64,000 nucleotides of DNA. Origin: an uncultured Litoreibacter sp. GTDB taxonomy: Bacteria; Pseudomonadota; Alphaproteobacteria; Rhodobacterales; Rhodobacteraceae. Below the pieces are notes generated by a model. It ran no database searches. It had not been told where the DNA came from and saw only the letters and a list, made by a program, of their open reading frames with translations. Shown here one piece after another: positions 46,983-55,774 of the stretch (positions are counted from its first letter, which is position 1; each line of letters starts with the position of its first letter). The DNA lies in contig CANMWQ010000003.1 in NCBI GenBank assembly GCA_947501685.1, forward strand, positions 310,001 through 374,000. The letters run 5' to 3'. A program made the position numbers and the translations under genes.

Positions 46983-47474
46983 TTAGCCGAACTTCTCCGC
47001 GAGCTGCGCTTTGACCGCCGGAGTTACAAAGCCCGAGATGTCGCCGCCCAGCCGCGCGATCTCCTTGACCAGTTTGGAGGCGATGGCCTGATGCTGCGCC
47101 TCGGCCATTAGAAACACGGTCTCGATGCTGTCATCCATTGCGCGGTTCATGCCGACCATCTGGTATTCATACTCAAAGTCAGCCACGGCGCGCAGCCCGC
47201 GCAGGATGACGCTGGCGCCCACGTCCCGCGCACAGTGAATGAGCAGGTTTTCGAACGGATGGACCACGATCTCGCAGCCGGTTTGTTTGGAGAGGGCGGC
47301 GCATTCGGCCTCGATCATGGCGACGCGTTCCTCGAGGGAAAAGAGCGGGCCCTTGTCGCGGTTGATGGCCACCCCGATGACCAGCTTGTCCACGAGGCTG
47401 CACGCCCGCCGGATGATATCTGCATGCCCCAAAGTGATCGGGTCAAACGTGCCGGGGTACAATCCTGTGCGCAT
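46983..47474 (-). CDS. coaD: Pantetheine-phosphate adenylyltransferase
   Basis: A 163-residue enzyme that makes dephospho-CoA from 4'-phosphopantetheine and ATP. It has the nucleotidyltransferase motif YPGTFDPITLGHADIIRRA, VILRGLRAVADFEYEYQM and the C-terminal loop EIARLGGDISGFVTPAV with the usual ISS region changed to GDIS. Full length. Likely transcribed with the cyclophilins downstream. Confidence 0.97.
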   Translation of the reverse strand: MRTGLYPGTFDPITLGHADIIRRACSLVDKLVIGVAINRDKGPLFSLEERVAMIEAECAALSKQTGCEIVVHPFENLLIHCARDVGASVILRGLRAVADFEYEYQMVGMNRAMDDSIETVFLMAEAQHQAIASKLVKEIARLGGDISGFVTPAVKAQLAEKFG

Positions 47475-47544
47475 GGGGGCAGCCTTTCTTTTCGCCCCGA
47501 CACGGGAACATTATTGCGGCCGCAAGATCAAGCAGCTTTGCGCC

Positions 47545-47979
47545 CTAGTGGCCCATGATCATGCCTTCGAGCGCGTCTTTCTCCATGGCCAGCTCGGTGA
47601 GGCGCGATTTGACGACGTCGCCGATGGTGATCAGGCCGATCATCGCGCCGTCCTCGACCACGGGCATGTGGCGGAAGCGGCCATCGGTCATTTTGGTCAG
47701 AACCGTGTCGGCGCTGTCGGTGCTGGCGCAGGTGACAGGATCGCGGGTCATCATGTCGGAAACCAGATCATTGAGGCACCCTGCCCCGCGTTTGCCAAGC
47801 TCACGCACGATGTCGCGCTCTGACAAGATACCTTCGGCGTGGGAGCCATCCGAAGTCACAACGACCGACCCGATGCGTTTCTGGGAGAGCAAATTGGCCG
47901 CATCCGCGACGGACGCTTGCGGCGGGATCGTGACGACGCCGCCCGTTGGTTTGGCTTTGAGAATTTGGCTGACACGCAT
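47545..47979 (-). CDS. CBS-domain protein
   Basis: A 144-residue protein made of two CBS motifs (QILKAKPTGGVVTIPPQASVADAANLLSQKRIGSVVV and DMMTRDPVTCASTDSADTVLTKMTDGRFRHMPVVE). These normally form an adenosine-nucleotide-binding Bateman pair. GGGAGG upstream fixes the ATG at 47979. Probably a small nucleotide-sensing regulator; its partner is unknown. The 188-bp gap to mmsA contains no feature I recognise. Confidence 0.9.
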   Translation of the reverse strand: MRVSQILKAKPTGGVVTIPPQASVADAANLLSQKRIGSVVVTSDGSHAEGILSERDIVRELGKRGAGCLNDLVSDMMTRDPVTCASTDSADTVLTKMTDGRFRHMPVVEDGAMIGLITIGDVVKSRLTELAMEKDALEGMIMGH

Positions 47980-48167
47980 CGCGGCCTCCCTCTTTTTGTT
48001 GAAATTCATGGTCTCGAAGACGGTATCTATAGGCTGATCGTGGCCGATTGACGCGGATGTGGTCAAGTCTGGCGTCTCCGGGCTGCGCTCTTGCAGGCGT
48101 GAAATCGCGCTGTTCGGGGGCCAAACCAGCGGCTAAGTTGCCCGCAACGCATATCAAGGAGGATTCC

Positions 48168-49667
48168 ATGCAAGAGCTGACCCACTACATCAACGGCGCG
48201 CATGTCAAAGGCACGTCGGGCCGGTTTGCCGATGTTTTCAACCCGGCGACAGGCGAGGTTCAGGCGAAATGCCCGCTGGCCTCCGTGTCCGAGATGGAGA
48301 GTGCCGTGGCCGCCGCTGAGGCCGCGCAACCGGCATGGGCGGCCGTGAACCCACAGCGCCGCGCACGGGTGATGATGAAATTTGTGGACCTGCTGCACCG
48401 CGACATGGACAAGCTGGCCGAGGCGCTGAGCCGCGAGCATGGCAAGACGCTGCCTGACGCCAAGGGCGACGTGATCCGCGGCCTGGAAGTCGTGGAATAT
48501 TGCATTGGTGCGCCGCAGATGCTGAAGGGTGATTTCACCGACAGCGCGGGCCCCGGCATCGACATGTATTCGATGCGTCAGGCTTTGGGTGTGACGGCGG
48601 GCATCACGCCCTTCAATTTCCCGGCGATGATCCCGATGTGGATGTTCGCGCCCGCGATTGTCTGCGGCAACGCGTTTATCCTCAAGCCGTCGGAGCGTGA
48701 CCCCTCCGTGCCGCTGATGCTGGCGGAACTGATGGAAGAGGCAGGCGCGCCGAAGGGCATTTTGCAGGTCGTCAATGGCGACAAGGAGGCCGTGGACGCC
48801 ATTTTGCAAAACGAGGTGATCCAGTCGGTGGGCTTTGTGGGCTCGACGCCGATTGCTGCCTATATCTACGCCGAGGGCTGCGCGCAGGGCAAACGCGTGC
48901 AGTGTTTTGGCGGGGCCAAGAACCATATGATCATCATGCCCGACGCCGATATGAACCAAGCGGCTGACGCGTTGGTGGGTGCGGGTTACGGGGCGGCGGG
49001 GGAGCGCTGCATGGCCATTTCCGTGGCGGTGGCCGTGGGCGAAGGCACGGCGGACCGGTTGCTCGAAAAGCTGGTGCCAAAGGTGGAGACTCTGAAAGTC
49101 GGGCCCTATACCTCCGGCGATGACGTGGATTACGGGCCGGTGGTGACTGAGGCGGCGAAGGCCAATATCGAGCGGCTGGTGCAGACCGGCATAGACCAAG
49201 GCGCGACGTTGGCCGTGGATGGGCGCGATTTCAAGCTGCAGGGCTATGAGGACGGGTTCTTTGTGGGGCCGCATCTGTTCGACAACGTCACCCCAGATAT
49301 GGACATCTACAAGCATGAGATTTTCGGCCCCGTGCTGTCGACCGTGCGGGTGGACAATTATGAGGACGGTCTGAAGCTGGCGATGGACCATGAGTACGGC
49401 AATGGCACCGCGATTTTCACCCGCGACGGCGACACGGCGCGTGACTTTGCCAACCGGGTCAATGTCGGCATGGTGGGGGTCAATGTGCCGATCCCGGTGC
49501 CTTTGGCCTATCACACGTTTGGCGGCTGGAAGAAGTCGGTCTTTGGCGATCTGAACCAGCACGGGCCGGATGCGTTCAAGTTCTACACGCGGACCAAGAC
49601 CGTGACCTCGCGCTGGCCGTCGGGGCTGAAAGAGGGCGGCGAGTTTTCCATCCCCGTGATGGAATAG
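48168..49667 (+). CDS. mmsA: Methylmalonate-semialdehyde dehydrogenase (CoA-acylating)
   Basis: A 499-residue aldehyde dehydrogenase that converts (S)-methylmalonate semialdehyde to propionyl-CoA, the end of valine catabolism; it can also act in inositol breakdown. It has NAD-binding GVTAGITPFNFPAMIPMWMF, VGFVGSTPIAAYIY, the catalytic Cys in GAAGERCMAISVAV and the typical closing GGWKKSVFGDLNQHGPDAFKFYTRTKTVTSRW. The start is at the ATG with AAGGAGG upstream. Terminator follows. Confidence 0.96.
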   Translation: MQELTHYINGAHVKGTSGRFADVFNPATGEVQAKCPLASVSEMESAVAAAEAAQPAWAAVNPQRRARVMMKFVDLLHRDMDKLAEALSREHGKTLPDAKGDVIRGLEVVEYCIGAPQMLKGDFTDSAGPGIDMYSMRQALGVTAGITPFNFPAMIPMWMFAPAIVCGNAFILKPSERDPSVPLMLAELMEEAGAPKGILQVVNGDKEAVDAILQNEVIQSVGFVGSTPIAAYIYAEGCAQGKRVQCFGGAKNHMIIMPDADMNQAADALVGAGYGAAGERCMAISVAVAVGEGTADRLLEKLVPKVETLKVGPYTSGDDVDYGPVVTEAAKANIERLVQTGIDQGATLAVDGRDFKLQGYEDGFFVGPHLFDNVTPDMDIYKHEIFGPVLSTVRVDNYEDGLKLAMDHEYGNGTAIFTRDGDTARDFANRVNVGMVGVNVPIPVPLAYHTFGGWKKSVFGDLNQHGPDAFKFYTRTKTVTSRWPSGLKEGGEFSIPVME

Positions 49668-49710
49668 CACCACGCTTCGGCCCGATTTGGCCGAAACACA
49701 AAGCTGTGAG

Positions 49711-49741
49711 AGGGGGCAATTGCGCAGATTGCCCCCTTATC
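49711..49741 (+). terminator. Rho-independent terminator of mmsA
   Basis: GGGGGCAAT and ATTGCCCCC form a perfect 9-bp stem with a 7-nt loop, followed by TTAT. It separates mmsA from the L,D-transpeptidase gene. Confidence 0.75.
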
Positions 49742-49800
49742 GTAAACGGCGCTGAGCGCTATATTGCACCTAGACATTCGTCCTTTTCAGGAGTGACCGC

Positions 49801-50385
49801 ATGACCAAAACCACCAGACGCAGCCTGATCCTGACCGGCGGGGCCGCGCTTTTCGCGCCCACCGTTTTGCGCGCGCAGGATTTCGAGGCAGACGCCCAGA
49901 TACCTGCCACAGGCGGCGGCGTACGCCGCAACGCGTCGAGCTTCCGCAGCCAAAACTGGCGCGATCATTTCTCGACTTTGGGCGTGGCCACCATCGTGGC
50001 CGACACCAAATCGCGTGCATTGCATTTCTGGGACGCGAGCGGCACAGATTACCGCGTGTTCGCGACCTCTGTTCCCAAAACCGACGAGCTGACCCGCCGC
50101 GGCTACACCAAGATCGTGCGCAAGCGCGAGGGGCCGACCTGGACGCCCACCGCCAATATGCGCGCGCGCGACCCCTCCCTGCCCGCCTTCATGGAGGCCG
50201 GACCGGACAACCCGCTGGGCACGCATGCGATGTATCTCGACTGGCCCGCGTATTTGATCCACGGCACACATGACACGCGCAAGATTGGGCGGCGGTCCTC
50301 CTCGGGCTGTATTGGCTTGTATAACGAGCAGATCGCAGAGCTGTTTTCCATTACGCCAGTTGGGACGCAGGTGCGGCTGGTCTAG
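49801..50385 (+). CDS. L,D-transpeptidase (YkuD domain)
   Basis: A 194-residue exported enzyme with a twin-arginine-like signal (MTKTTRRSLILTGGAALFAPTVLRA). The YkuD domain carries the active-site signature HGTHDTRKIGRRSSSGCIGL with catalytic Cys near residue 173. It forms 3-3 peptidoglycan cross-links or attaches proteins to the wall. It sits between mmsA and the acyl-CoA dehydrogenase gene but is isolated by a terminator on each side, so it is not part of the valine operon. Confidence 0.93.
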   Translation: MTKTTRRSLILTGGAALFAPTVLRAQDFEADAQIPATGGGVRRNASSFRSQNWRDHFSTLGVATIVADTKSRALHFWDASGTDYRVFATSVPKTDELTRRGYTKIVRKREGPTWTPTANMRARDPSLPAFMEAGPDNPLGTHAMYLDWPAYLIHGTHDTRKIGRRSSSGCIGLYNEQIAELFSITPVGTQVRLV

Positions 50386-50412
50386 GCTTTGGGCTGTTGT
50401 GAATTTCGAATG

Positions 50413-50438
50413 GGCAGGTCTTCGGGCCTGCCTTTTTT
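50413..50438 (+). terminator. Rho-independent terminator of the L,D-transpeptidase gene
   Basis: An 8-bp stem (GGCAGGTC/GGCCTGCC) closed by a TTCG tetraloop, then six T. Confidence 0.9.
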
Positions 50439-50500
50439 GTTTGCATCAGCGCTTTTTTGACACCACAATTAAACAAGTGTTCAATTCCTAGGAGACCCCG

Positions 50501-51643
50501 ATGGATTTCGCCCTGTCTGACGAGCAATCCGCAATCTTCGACATGGCCCATGCGTTTGGGCAAAGCCACATCGCGCCGCATGCCTTACAATGGGAAAAGG
50601 ACGAAACCATCCCGAAGGCGCTGTGGCAGGATCTGGCGGAGCTGGGGTTTGGCGCTTTGTATGTGTCGGAGGAGAGTGGTGGTTCTGGCCTGACGCGGCT
50701 CGACGCCACGCTGGTCTTTGAGGCGCTGTCGCATGCCTGCCCCTCGGTTGCCGCGTTCCTGTCGATCCACAATATGTGCGCCGCGATGATCGACACGTTC
50801 GGCTCGGACGATTTGAAAGCCCGCGTGCTGCCCCGCGCCGTGGAGATGAAAATCATCCTGTCCTACTGCCTGACGGAGCCCGGCTCCGGTTCGGACGCCG
50901 CCGCCTTGAAGACCCGCGCCGCGCGCACCAATGAAGGCTTCGCGCTGACCGGCACCAAGGCGTTCATCTCAGGCGGCGGCTATTCGGACGCCTATATCGT
51001 GATGGCGCGGACGGGGGAGGACGGACCCAAAGGCGTCTCGGCTCTGTTTGTGGAAGACGGCACAGAGGGGCTCAGTTTCGGCGGGTTGGAAGACAAAATG
51101 GGCTGGCGTGCCCAGCCGACGCGGCAAGTTCAGTTAGACAATTGCAACATTCCTGCGGGTAATCTAGTCGGAGAAGAGGGTCAGGGGTTCACATATGCGA
51201 TGAAAGGCCTGAATGGCGGGCGGCTGAACATTGCGGCCTGTTCGCTGGGGGCCGCGACTGCCGCTCTGTCAAAAACGCTCGATTACATGGCGGAGCGCCG
51301 CGCTTTCGGCAAACCCATCGACCAGTTCCAAGCGCTGCAATTCCGCCTCGCCGATATGGAGGTCGAGTTGCAAGCCGCCCGCGTGTTACTGCGTCAGGCC
51401 GCGTGGAAGCTGGACCAAGGCGCACCGGATGCCGCGCGCCACTGCGCCATGGCCAAAAAATTCGTGACCGAGACCGGGTCGAAAGTGGTGAATGGTTGCC
51501 TGCAGCTGCATGGCGGCTACGGCTATCTGGCCGATTACGGGATCGAAAAACTGGTCCGCGACCTGCGCGTTCACGAGATACTTGAAGGCACCAACGAGAT
51601 CATGCGCCTCATCATTGCGCGTGACATGCTGGCGGCGCGATGA
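50501..51643 (+). CDS. Acyl-CoA dehydrogenase (isobutyryl-CoA dehydrogenase-like)
   Basis: A 380-residue flavoenzyme. FAD/CoA motifs are YCLTEPGSGSDAAALKTRA, FISGGGYSDAYIVMAR and the C-terminal QLHGGYGYLADYGIEKLVRDLRVHEILEGTNEIMRLIIARDML, with the catalytic Glu in the EGTNE segment. Fused start-stop overlaps with the next two valine-pathway genes support isobutyryl-CoA as substrate, giving methacrylyl-CoA. Methacrylyl-CoA hydratase is not in the cluster. Confidence 0.92.
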   Translation: MDFALSDEQSAIFDMAHAFGQSHIAPHALQWEKDETIPKALWQDLAELGFGALYVSEESGGSGLTRLDATLVFEALSHACPSVAAFLSIHNMCAAMIDTFGSDDLKARVLPRAVEMKIILSYCLTEPGSGSDAAALKTRAARTNEGFALTGTKAFISGGGYSDAYIVMARTGEDGPKGVSALFVEDGTEGLSFGGLEDKMGWRAQPTRQVQLDNCNIPAGNLVGEEGQGFTYAMKGLNGGRLNIAACSLGAATAALSKTLDYMAERRAFGKPIDQFQALQFRLADMEVELQAARVLLRQAAWKLDQGAPDAARHCAMAKKFVTETGSKVVNGCLQLHGGYGYLADYGIEKLVRDLRVHEILEGTNEIMRLIIARDMLAAR

Positions 51644-52674
51644 GCGATATTGATATCCGCAAGGACGGCCGCGCGGGCCGCATCACCCTCACCCGCCCCG
51701 GCGCGCTGAACGCATTGACCTATGAGATGGTGCTGCAGATCGAGCGCGCGCTGGACGACTGGCGCGACACGGATGTGGCGCTGGTGTTGCTCGACGCGGA
51801 GGGCGACAAAGCCTTCTGCGCAGGCGGCGATATTGCGGAGATGTATGCCTCGGGCATGCGCGGCGATTACGCCTATGGCCGCCAGTTCTGGCGCGACGAA
51901 TACCGTCTGAACGCCAAGATTTTCGAATACCCCAAACCGGTGGTCAGCCTGTTGCAGGGCTTCACCATGGGCGGCGGCGTCGGCGTGGGGTGTCATGGAT
52001 CGCACCGGATTGTGGGCGAGTCGAGCCAGATCGCCATGCCCGAATGCGGCATCGGGCTGGTGCCGGATGTGGGCGGCTCGCTGATGCTGGCCCGCGCGCC
52101 GGGGGTGACGGGCGCCTATCTGGGCCTCACCGCGTTTCGCATGGGCGCAGCGGATGCGATCTATGCGGGGTTCGCCGATCACTTCATCGCGCAGGACGAC
52201 TGGCCCGCGCTGACCGACGCTCTGGTGCAAGGCGATCTGGGCGCGGTGACCCGCCTGCGCGCCACGCCTGCGCCCGGTACATTGCCCGGCTTGCAACCGC
52301 TGATCACGCAGCATTTTGCAAAGGCAAGCTTGGCAGAGATCGCCGCCGGGCTCGAGGCCAAGACCGATTTTGCCCGCGACACGCTCAAAGCCATGACCCG
52401 GAACGCGCCCATGGCCATGGCATGCTGTTTGGGTATCCTCAAGGCGCTGGAAGGCGACACCACGATCCGCGACGCGCTCGAGATGGAATACCGCTATACC
52501 CACCGCGCGATGGCGCAGGGTGATTTCATCGAAGGCATCCGCGCGGCCATCATAGACCGCGACCGGCAGCCAAAATGGACCCATGCAAGCCTCTCGGAGG
52601 TGACAGACGCGCAAGTTCGCGACATGCTGGCCCCGCTGGGCAAAGACGCATTGAGTTGGGAGGGGATGCCATGA
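51640..52674 (+). CDS. 3-hydroxyisobutyryl-CoA hydrolase
   Basis: A 344-residue crotonase-fold hydrolase. FCAGGDIAEMYASG, VSLLQGFTMGGGVGVGCHGSHRI, MPECGIGLVPDVGGS and AYLGLTAFRMGAADAIYAGFADHFI match the HIBCH group, which is longer than ordinary enoyl-CoA hydratases. It releases 3-hydroxyisobutyrate from its CoA ester. It overlaps the acyl-CoA dehydrogenase and mmsB genes by 4 nt each. Confidence 0.92.
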   Translation: MSDIDIRKDGRAGRITLTRPGALNALTYEMVLQIERALDDWRDTDVALVLLDAEGDKAFCAGGDIAEMYASGMRGDYAYGRQFWRDEYRLNAKIFEYPKPVVSLLQGFTMGGGVGVGCHGSHRIVGESSQIAMPECGIGLVPDVGGSLMLARAPGVTGAYLGLTAFRMGAADAIYAGFADHFIAQDDWPALTDALVQGDLGAVTRLRATPAPGTLPGLQPLITQHFAKASLAEIAAGLEAKTDFARDTLKAMTRNAPMAMACCLGILKALEGDTTIRDALEMEYRYTHRAMAQGDFIEGIRAAIIDRDRQPKWTHASLSEVTDAQVRDMLAPLGKDALSWEGMP

Positions 52675-53543
52675 AGATCGGGTTTATAGGTTTGGGAAAT
52701 ATGGGCGCGCCGATGGCCGCCAATCTGGTGGCTGCGGGCCATGAGGTCTGGGGGTTCGATATGGCTGCCCCCTGCCCTGAGGGCGTGCAGGCGGCCTCAG
52801 GCGCGCCACAGGCCGCAGAGGGCGCCGACGTGGTGATCACCATGCTGCCCAATGGCGCCATCCTGCGCGCCGTCGCAGGTGAGATCATTGCGCATATGTC
52901 CCCCGGCGCGGTCTTGCTGGATTGCTCGACGGTGGATGTGCAAAGCGCCCGCGACGTGGCCGAGATCGCCGCAAAATCCGGGTTGATGGCGATGGACGCG
53001 CCGGTCTCCGGCGGTGTTGGGGGGGCGGCGGCGGGCACGCTCACCTTCATGGCGGGCGGCCCTGAAGACGGCTTTGCCAAGGTCGCGCCGCTTTTCGAGA
53101 TCATGGGCCAGAAGGCGGTGCATTGCGGGCCCTCCGGCAACGGCCAAGCAGCCAAGATTTGCAACAACATGATCCTTGGCGTCACGATGATCGGCACCTG
53201 CGAAGCCTTTGCGCTGGCCGATAAGCTGGGGCTTGACCGCCAAAAAATGTTCGACGTGGTGTCGACCTCTTCGGGCTATTCCTGGAGCATGAACGCCTAT
53301 TGCCCCGCGCCCGGCGTGGGCCCGCAAAGCCCTGCTGATAATGACTACACGCCCGGCTTTGCCGCCGACCTGATGCTCAAGGACCTGCGCCTCAGCCAGC
53401 AGGCCGCTCAGGCCGTCGATGCCGACACGCCGATGGGGCAAGCCGCCACAGCGCTTTATCAGAGCTTTGTCGAGGAGGAAGACGGCGCAGGCAAAGACTT
53501 CTCCGCCATGCTGCCCAGATTTACCTCCCGCAGACGCATGTAA
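52671..53543 (+). CDS. mmsB: 3-hydroxyisobutyrate dehydrogenase
   Basis: A 290-residue NAD-dependent dehydrogenase producing methylmalonate semialdehyde, the MmsA substrate. N-terminal cofactor fold MKIGFIGLGNMGAPMAANLV, substrate-binding DAPVSGGVGGAAAGTLTFMAGG, and catalytic Lys in GNGQAAKICNNMILG. ATGA overlap with the preceding stop fixes the start. Last gene of the valine operon. Confidence 0.95.
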   Translation: MKIGFIGLGNMGAPMAANLVAAGHEVWGFDMAAPCPEGVQAASGAPQAAEGADVVITMLPNGAILRAVAGEIIAHMSPGAVLLDCSTVDVQSARDVAEIAAKSGLMAMDAPVSGGVGGAAAGTLTFMAGGPEDGFAKVAPLFEIMGQKAVHCGPSGNGQAAKICNNMILGVTMIGTCEAFALADKLGLDRQKMFDVVSTSSGYSWSMNAYCPAPGVGPQSPADNDYTPGFAADLMLKDLRLSQQAAQAVDADTPMGQAATALYQSFVEEEDGAGKDFSAMLPRFTSRRRM

Positions 53544-53590
53544 AGCTTTCCATGTTCGAAAATATCCTCGGAGGAGTTTGCCCGCGCGGC

Positions 53591-53609
53591 TGAGGACAGA
53601 ATGTCCTCA
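53591..53609. repeat. Inverted repeat after mmsB
   Basis: TGAGGACA-GAA-TGTCCTCA, a perfect 8-bp inverted repeat without a T tract, 48 bp past the mmsB stop. It may be an RNA hairpin or a protein-binding site. Confidence 0.4.
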
Positions 53610-53672
53610 AAGAGCGCAAAACAAACCAGTGCCGCAGGCCCATTTGGATCAGCACCGACACCCCGCAAACGA

Positions 53673-53699
53673 AAAAAGCCCCGCAGAGCGGAGCTTTTT
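53673..53699. terminator. Bidirectional terminator between mmsB and tRNA-Asp
   Basis: AAAAAGC(C)CCGC pairs with GCGG(A)GCTTTTT. A/T tracts on both sides allow it to act on either strand. Confidence 0.7.
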
Positions 53700-53709
53700 C
53701 AGGCAATGG

Positions 53710-53786
53710 TGGCGCGGTTGACGGGGCTCGAACCCGCGACCCCCGGCGTGACAGGCCGGTACTCTAACCAACTGAGCTACAACCGC
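53710..53786 (-). tRNA. tRNA-Asp (GTC)
   Basis: A 77-nt cloverleaf including encoded CCA (53710-53712). Acceptor GCGGTTG/CAACCGC, anticodon loop CTGTCAC with GTC, T arm containing GGTTCGAGCC. Confidence 0.96.
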
Positions 53787-53996
53787 CCATTGCGCATCCG
53801 CTTGCGCGAATGTCTGGCTGTATTATGGCCCGCGCCCGCCCCCGTCAAGCGCGTTTGGGCCTGCATAGGCGAAAATATTTCGCGGGCTCTTCGCCGCGTC
53901 TCCCACACTCCTGCGCGGCGGTCACGGCCCTGGCTCGGGCTGCGGCGGGGTTGGCCAAAAGCAGCGGCGCGGCGGCCTGCACGGATCGGAAGGGAA

Positions 53997-54072
<76 letters not shown>

Positions 54073-54114
54073 GGTGGACGTGTCTTACTGCACCAAAGGG
54101 CGGAAGGGCAAGCC

Positions 54115-54678
54115 CTAGCTGAGCAAGTTTTGCACGCGGCCCTCAATGCGGTAGACGACCCCCTGCCCGCCGCCGATTTGCGTGTAATGCTCATGCGGCA
54201 GGCCCGTCGCCAGACAGCGCAGGACGCGTGAGGTGATGCCGTGGGTGATGATCACTGTGGGGGCGGTTTGCCCCGCCTGCTCGGCCAGAAAGGCTGCGAC
54301 ACGCTGGGTGAGAGCCGCGAGGGTTTCGCCCTCGGGGATGGCCTCGTAGCGCGCAAAGCCTTCGAGATCCGGGCGCTCTGCGGCAATCTGGGCGCTGCTC
54401 AGGCCGGTCCATCTGCCCATGTCGATTTCGCGTAACCGCGCGTCTTGGGCCAAGTGATCCGGCGCGCCTGCGATCCGGGCCGTGTGCAGGGCGCGGCCCA
54501 GAGGGCTGGCGACCCAGCGCGCCTCTCCGCTCAAGACCTCGCGCAAGATATCCCCCTGCCGAGCGGCATGGGCGCGGCCAGTCTCGGTCAGGGGCGAATC
54601 CTGCCAGCCTTGCAGGCGACCTGCGCGGTTCCACTCGGTCTCCCCGTGGCGCAGCACATAGAGCGGGGGCAGCGTCAC
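54115..54678 (-). CDS. Histidine phosphatase family protein
   Basis: A 187-residue phosphoglycerate-mutase-like phosphatase. The phospho-His motif is YVLRHGETEWNRAGRLQGWQDSPLT. A second catalytic His lies in IITHGITSRVLRC. The GTG start overlaps the stop of the upstream dehydrogenase gene by 4 nt, so the two are co-translated. The family covers sugar-phosphate and nucleotide phosphatases; the substrate is not assignable. Confidence 0.88.
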   Translation of the reverse strand: MTLPPLYVLRHGETEWNRAGRLQGWQDSPLTETGRAHAARQGDILREVLSGEARWVASPLGRALHTARIAGAPDHLAQDARLREIDMGRWTGLSSAQIAAERPDLEGFARYEAIPEGETLAALTQRVAAFLAEQAGQTAPTVIITHGITSRVLRCLATGLPHEHYTQIGGGQGVVYRIEGRVQNLLS

Positions 54679-55676
54679 GCGAGGATTTCTGCCAATCGCA
54701 CGGGCTGTCCGGTTTGCATGGAGCGCGTGGCGGCCTCCGCCATGGCCAGCGAGGCGACGCCGTCCTCCAGCGTCGCGGGCATGGGAGTTTTGGCCTTCAA
54801 AGCGGTGACAAAACTGTCCCATTCGGCGACATAAGCAGCGGCGTAGCGTTCGAGGAAGAAATAGGTTGGCTTGGCGGCAATGACGCCCGCGCCGGTGGAT
54901 TTTACGACCATGTTTTCAGCCACGTTCTGCGTCTGCAACAGCCCCTCGGAGCCCAGCACCTCCACCCGCTGGTCATAGCCATAGGCGGCGCGGCGGGAGT
55001 TCTTGATCACGGCAATGCGCCCGTCTTCGTAGCTCAAGGTGGCGGCGGCAGTGTCGACGTCTCCGGCCTCGCCGATGGCCGCATCCACCAGCGAGGAGCC
55101 CACCGCATGCACGGTCTCGGGCAGCGCGCCCAGCATGAAATTGGCCATGTCGAAATCATGGATCATCATGTCGCGAAACAGCCCGCCGGAGACTTTTACA
55201 TAGGCCACGGGCGGCGGCGCGGGATCGAAAGAGGTGATGCTGAGCAGCTCCGCCGCGCCGATCTGGCCCGCGTCCAGCGCGGCCTTCATGGCGGCAAAAT
55301 TGGGATCGAAACGCCGGTTGAAAGCGACCATGACGGGCTGGCCATTTTGCGCCGCGACCGTGGCGCAAGCGCTCGCGCGCTCCAGCGACAGGTCCACCGG
55401 CTTTTCGCAAAGCACGGCCTTGCCAGCGGCGGTTGCGGCCTCGATCAGGTCGGCATGGGTGTCGGTGGAGGTGGCGATGAGCACCGCATCAATGGCTGGA
55501 TCGGCGATGATCTCTTGCGTGCTGCGCGCCTCTGCCCCGAATTTCGCGGCCAGCGTGGCGGCGGCTTCAGGCACGAAATCCGACACGGCGACAAGCGTGC
55601 TGCCCGCGTGACCCGCAATGTTTGGCGCGTGTACTTGCCCGATGCGGCCTGCGCCCAAAAGTCCTACAGTGATCAT
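54675..55676 (-). CDS. iolG: Inositol 2-dehydrogenase-like Gfo/Idh/MocA oxidoreductase
   Basis: A 333-residue NAD-dependent enzyme with Rossmann motif VGLLGAGRIGQVHAPNIAGH, catalytic Lys in LCEKPVDLSLERA, and the substrate-binding GGLFRDMMIHDFDMANFMLG with the Asp/His pair. Close to myo-inositol 2-dehydrogenases (IolG) of rhizobia and roseobacters, which make 2-keto-myo-inositol. No other iol genes are in the window. It is first of a two-gene unit with the phosphatase. Confidence 0.85.
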   Translation of the reverse strand: MITVGLLGAGRIGQVHAPNIAGHAGSTLVAVSDFVPEAAATLAAKFGAEARSTQEIIADPAIDAVLIATSTDTHADLIEAATAAGKAVLCEKPVDLSLERASACATVAAQNGQPVMVAFNRRFDPNFAAMKAALDAGQIGAAELLSITSFDPAPPPVAYVKVSGGLFRDMMIHDFDMANFMLGALPETVHAVGSSLVDAAIGEAGDVDTAAATLSYEDGRIAVIKNSRRAAYGYDQRVEVLGSEGLLQTQNVAENMVVKSTGAGVIAAKPTYFFLERYAAAYVAEWDSFVTALKAKTPMPATLEDGVASLAMAEAATRSMQTGQPVRLAEILA

Positions 55677-55774
55677 ATGTTTTGTCCTTGCTGAGGTCTT
55701 TCTGTAACGCCTTGTCTAAAGGAAAACCCCTCAGCGTCAATTTGCTGCCGCAAATGCACGGTGGAAAGAGGGAA

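Noticed and set aside
48063-49673. 536-codon frame antisense to mmsA
   Set aside because: The translation is His/Arg-rich without domains, and mmsA is unambiguous.
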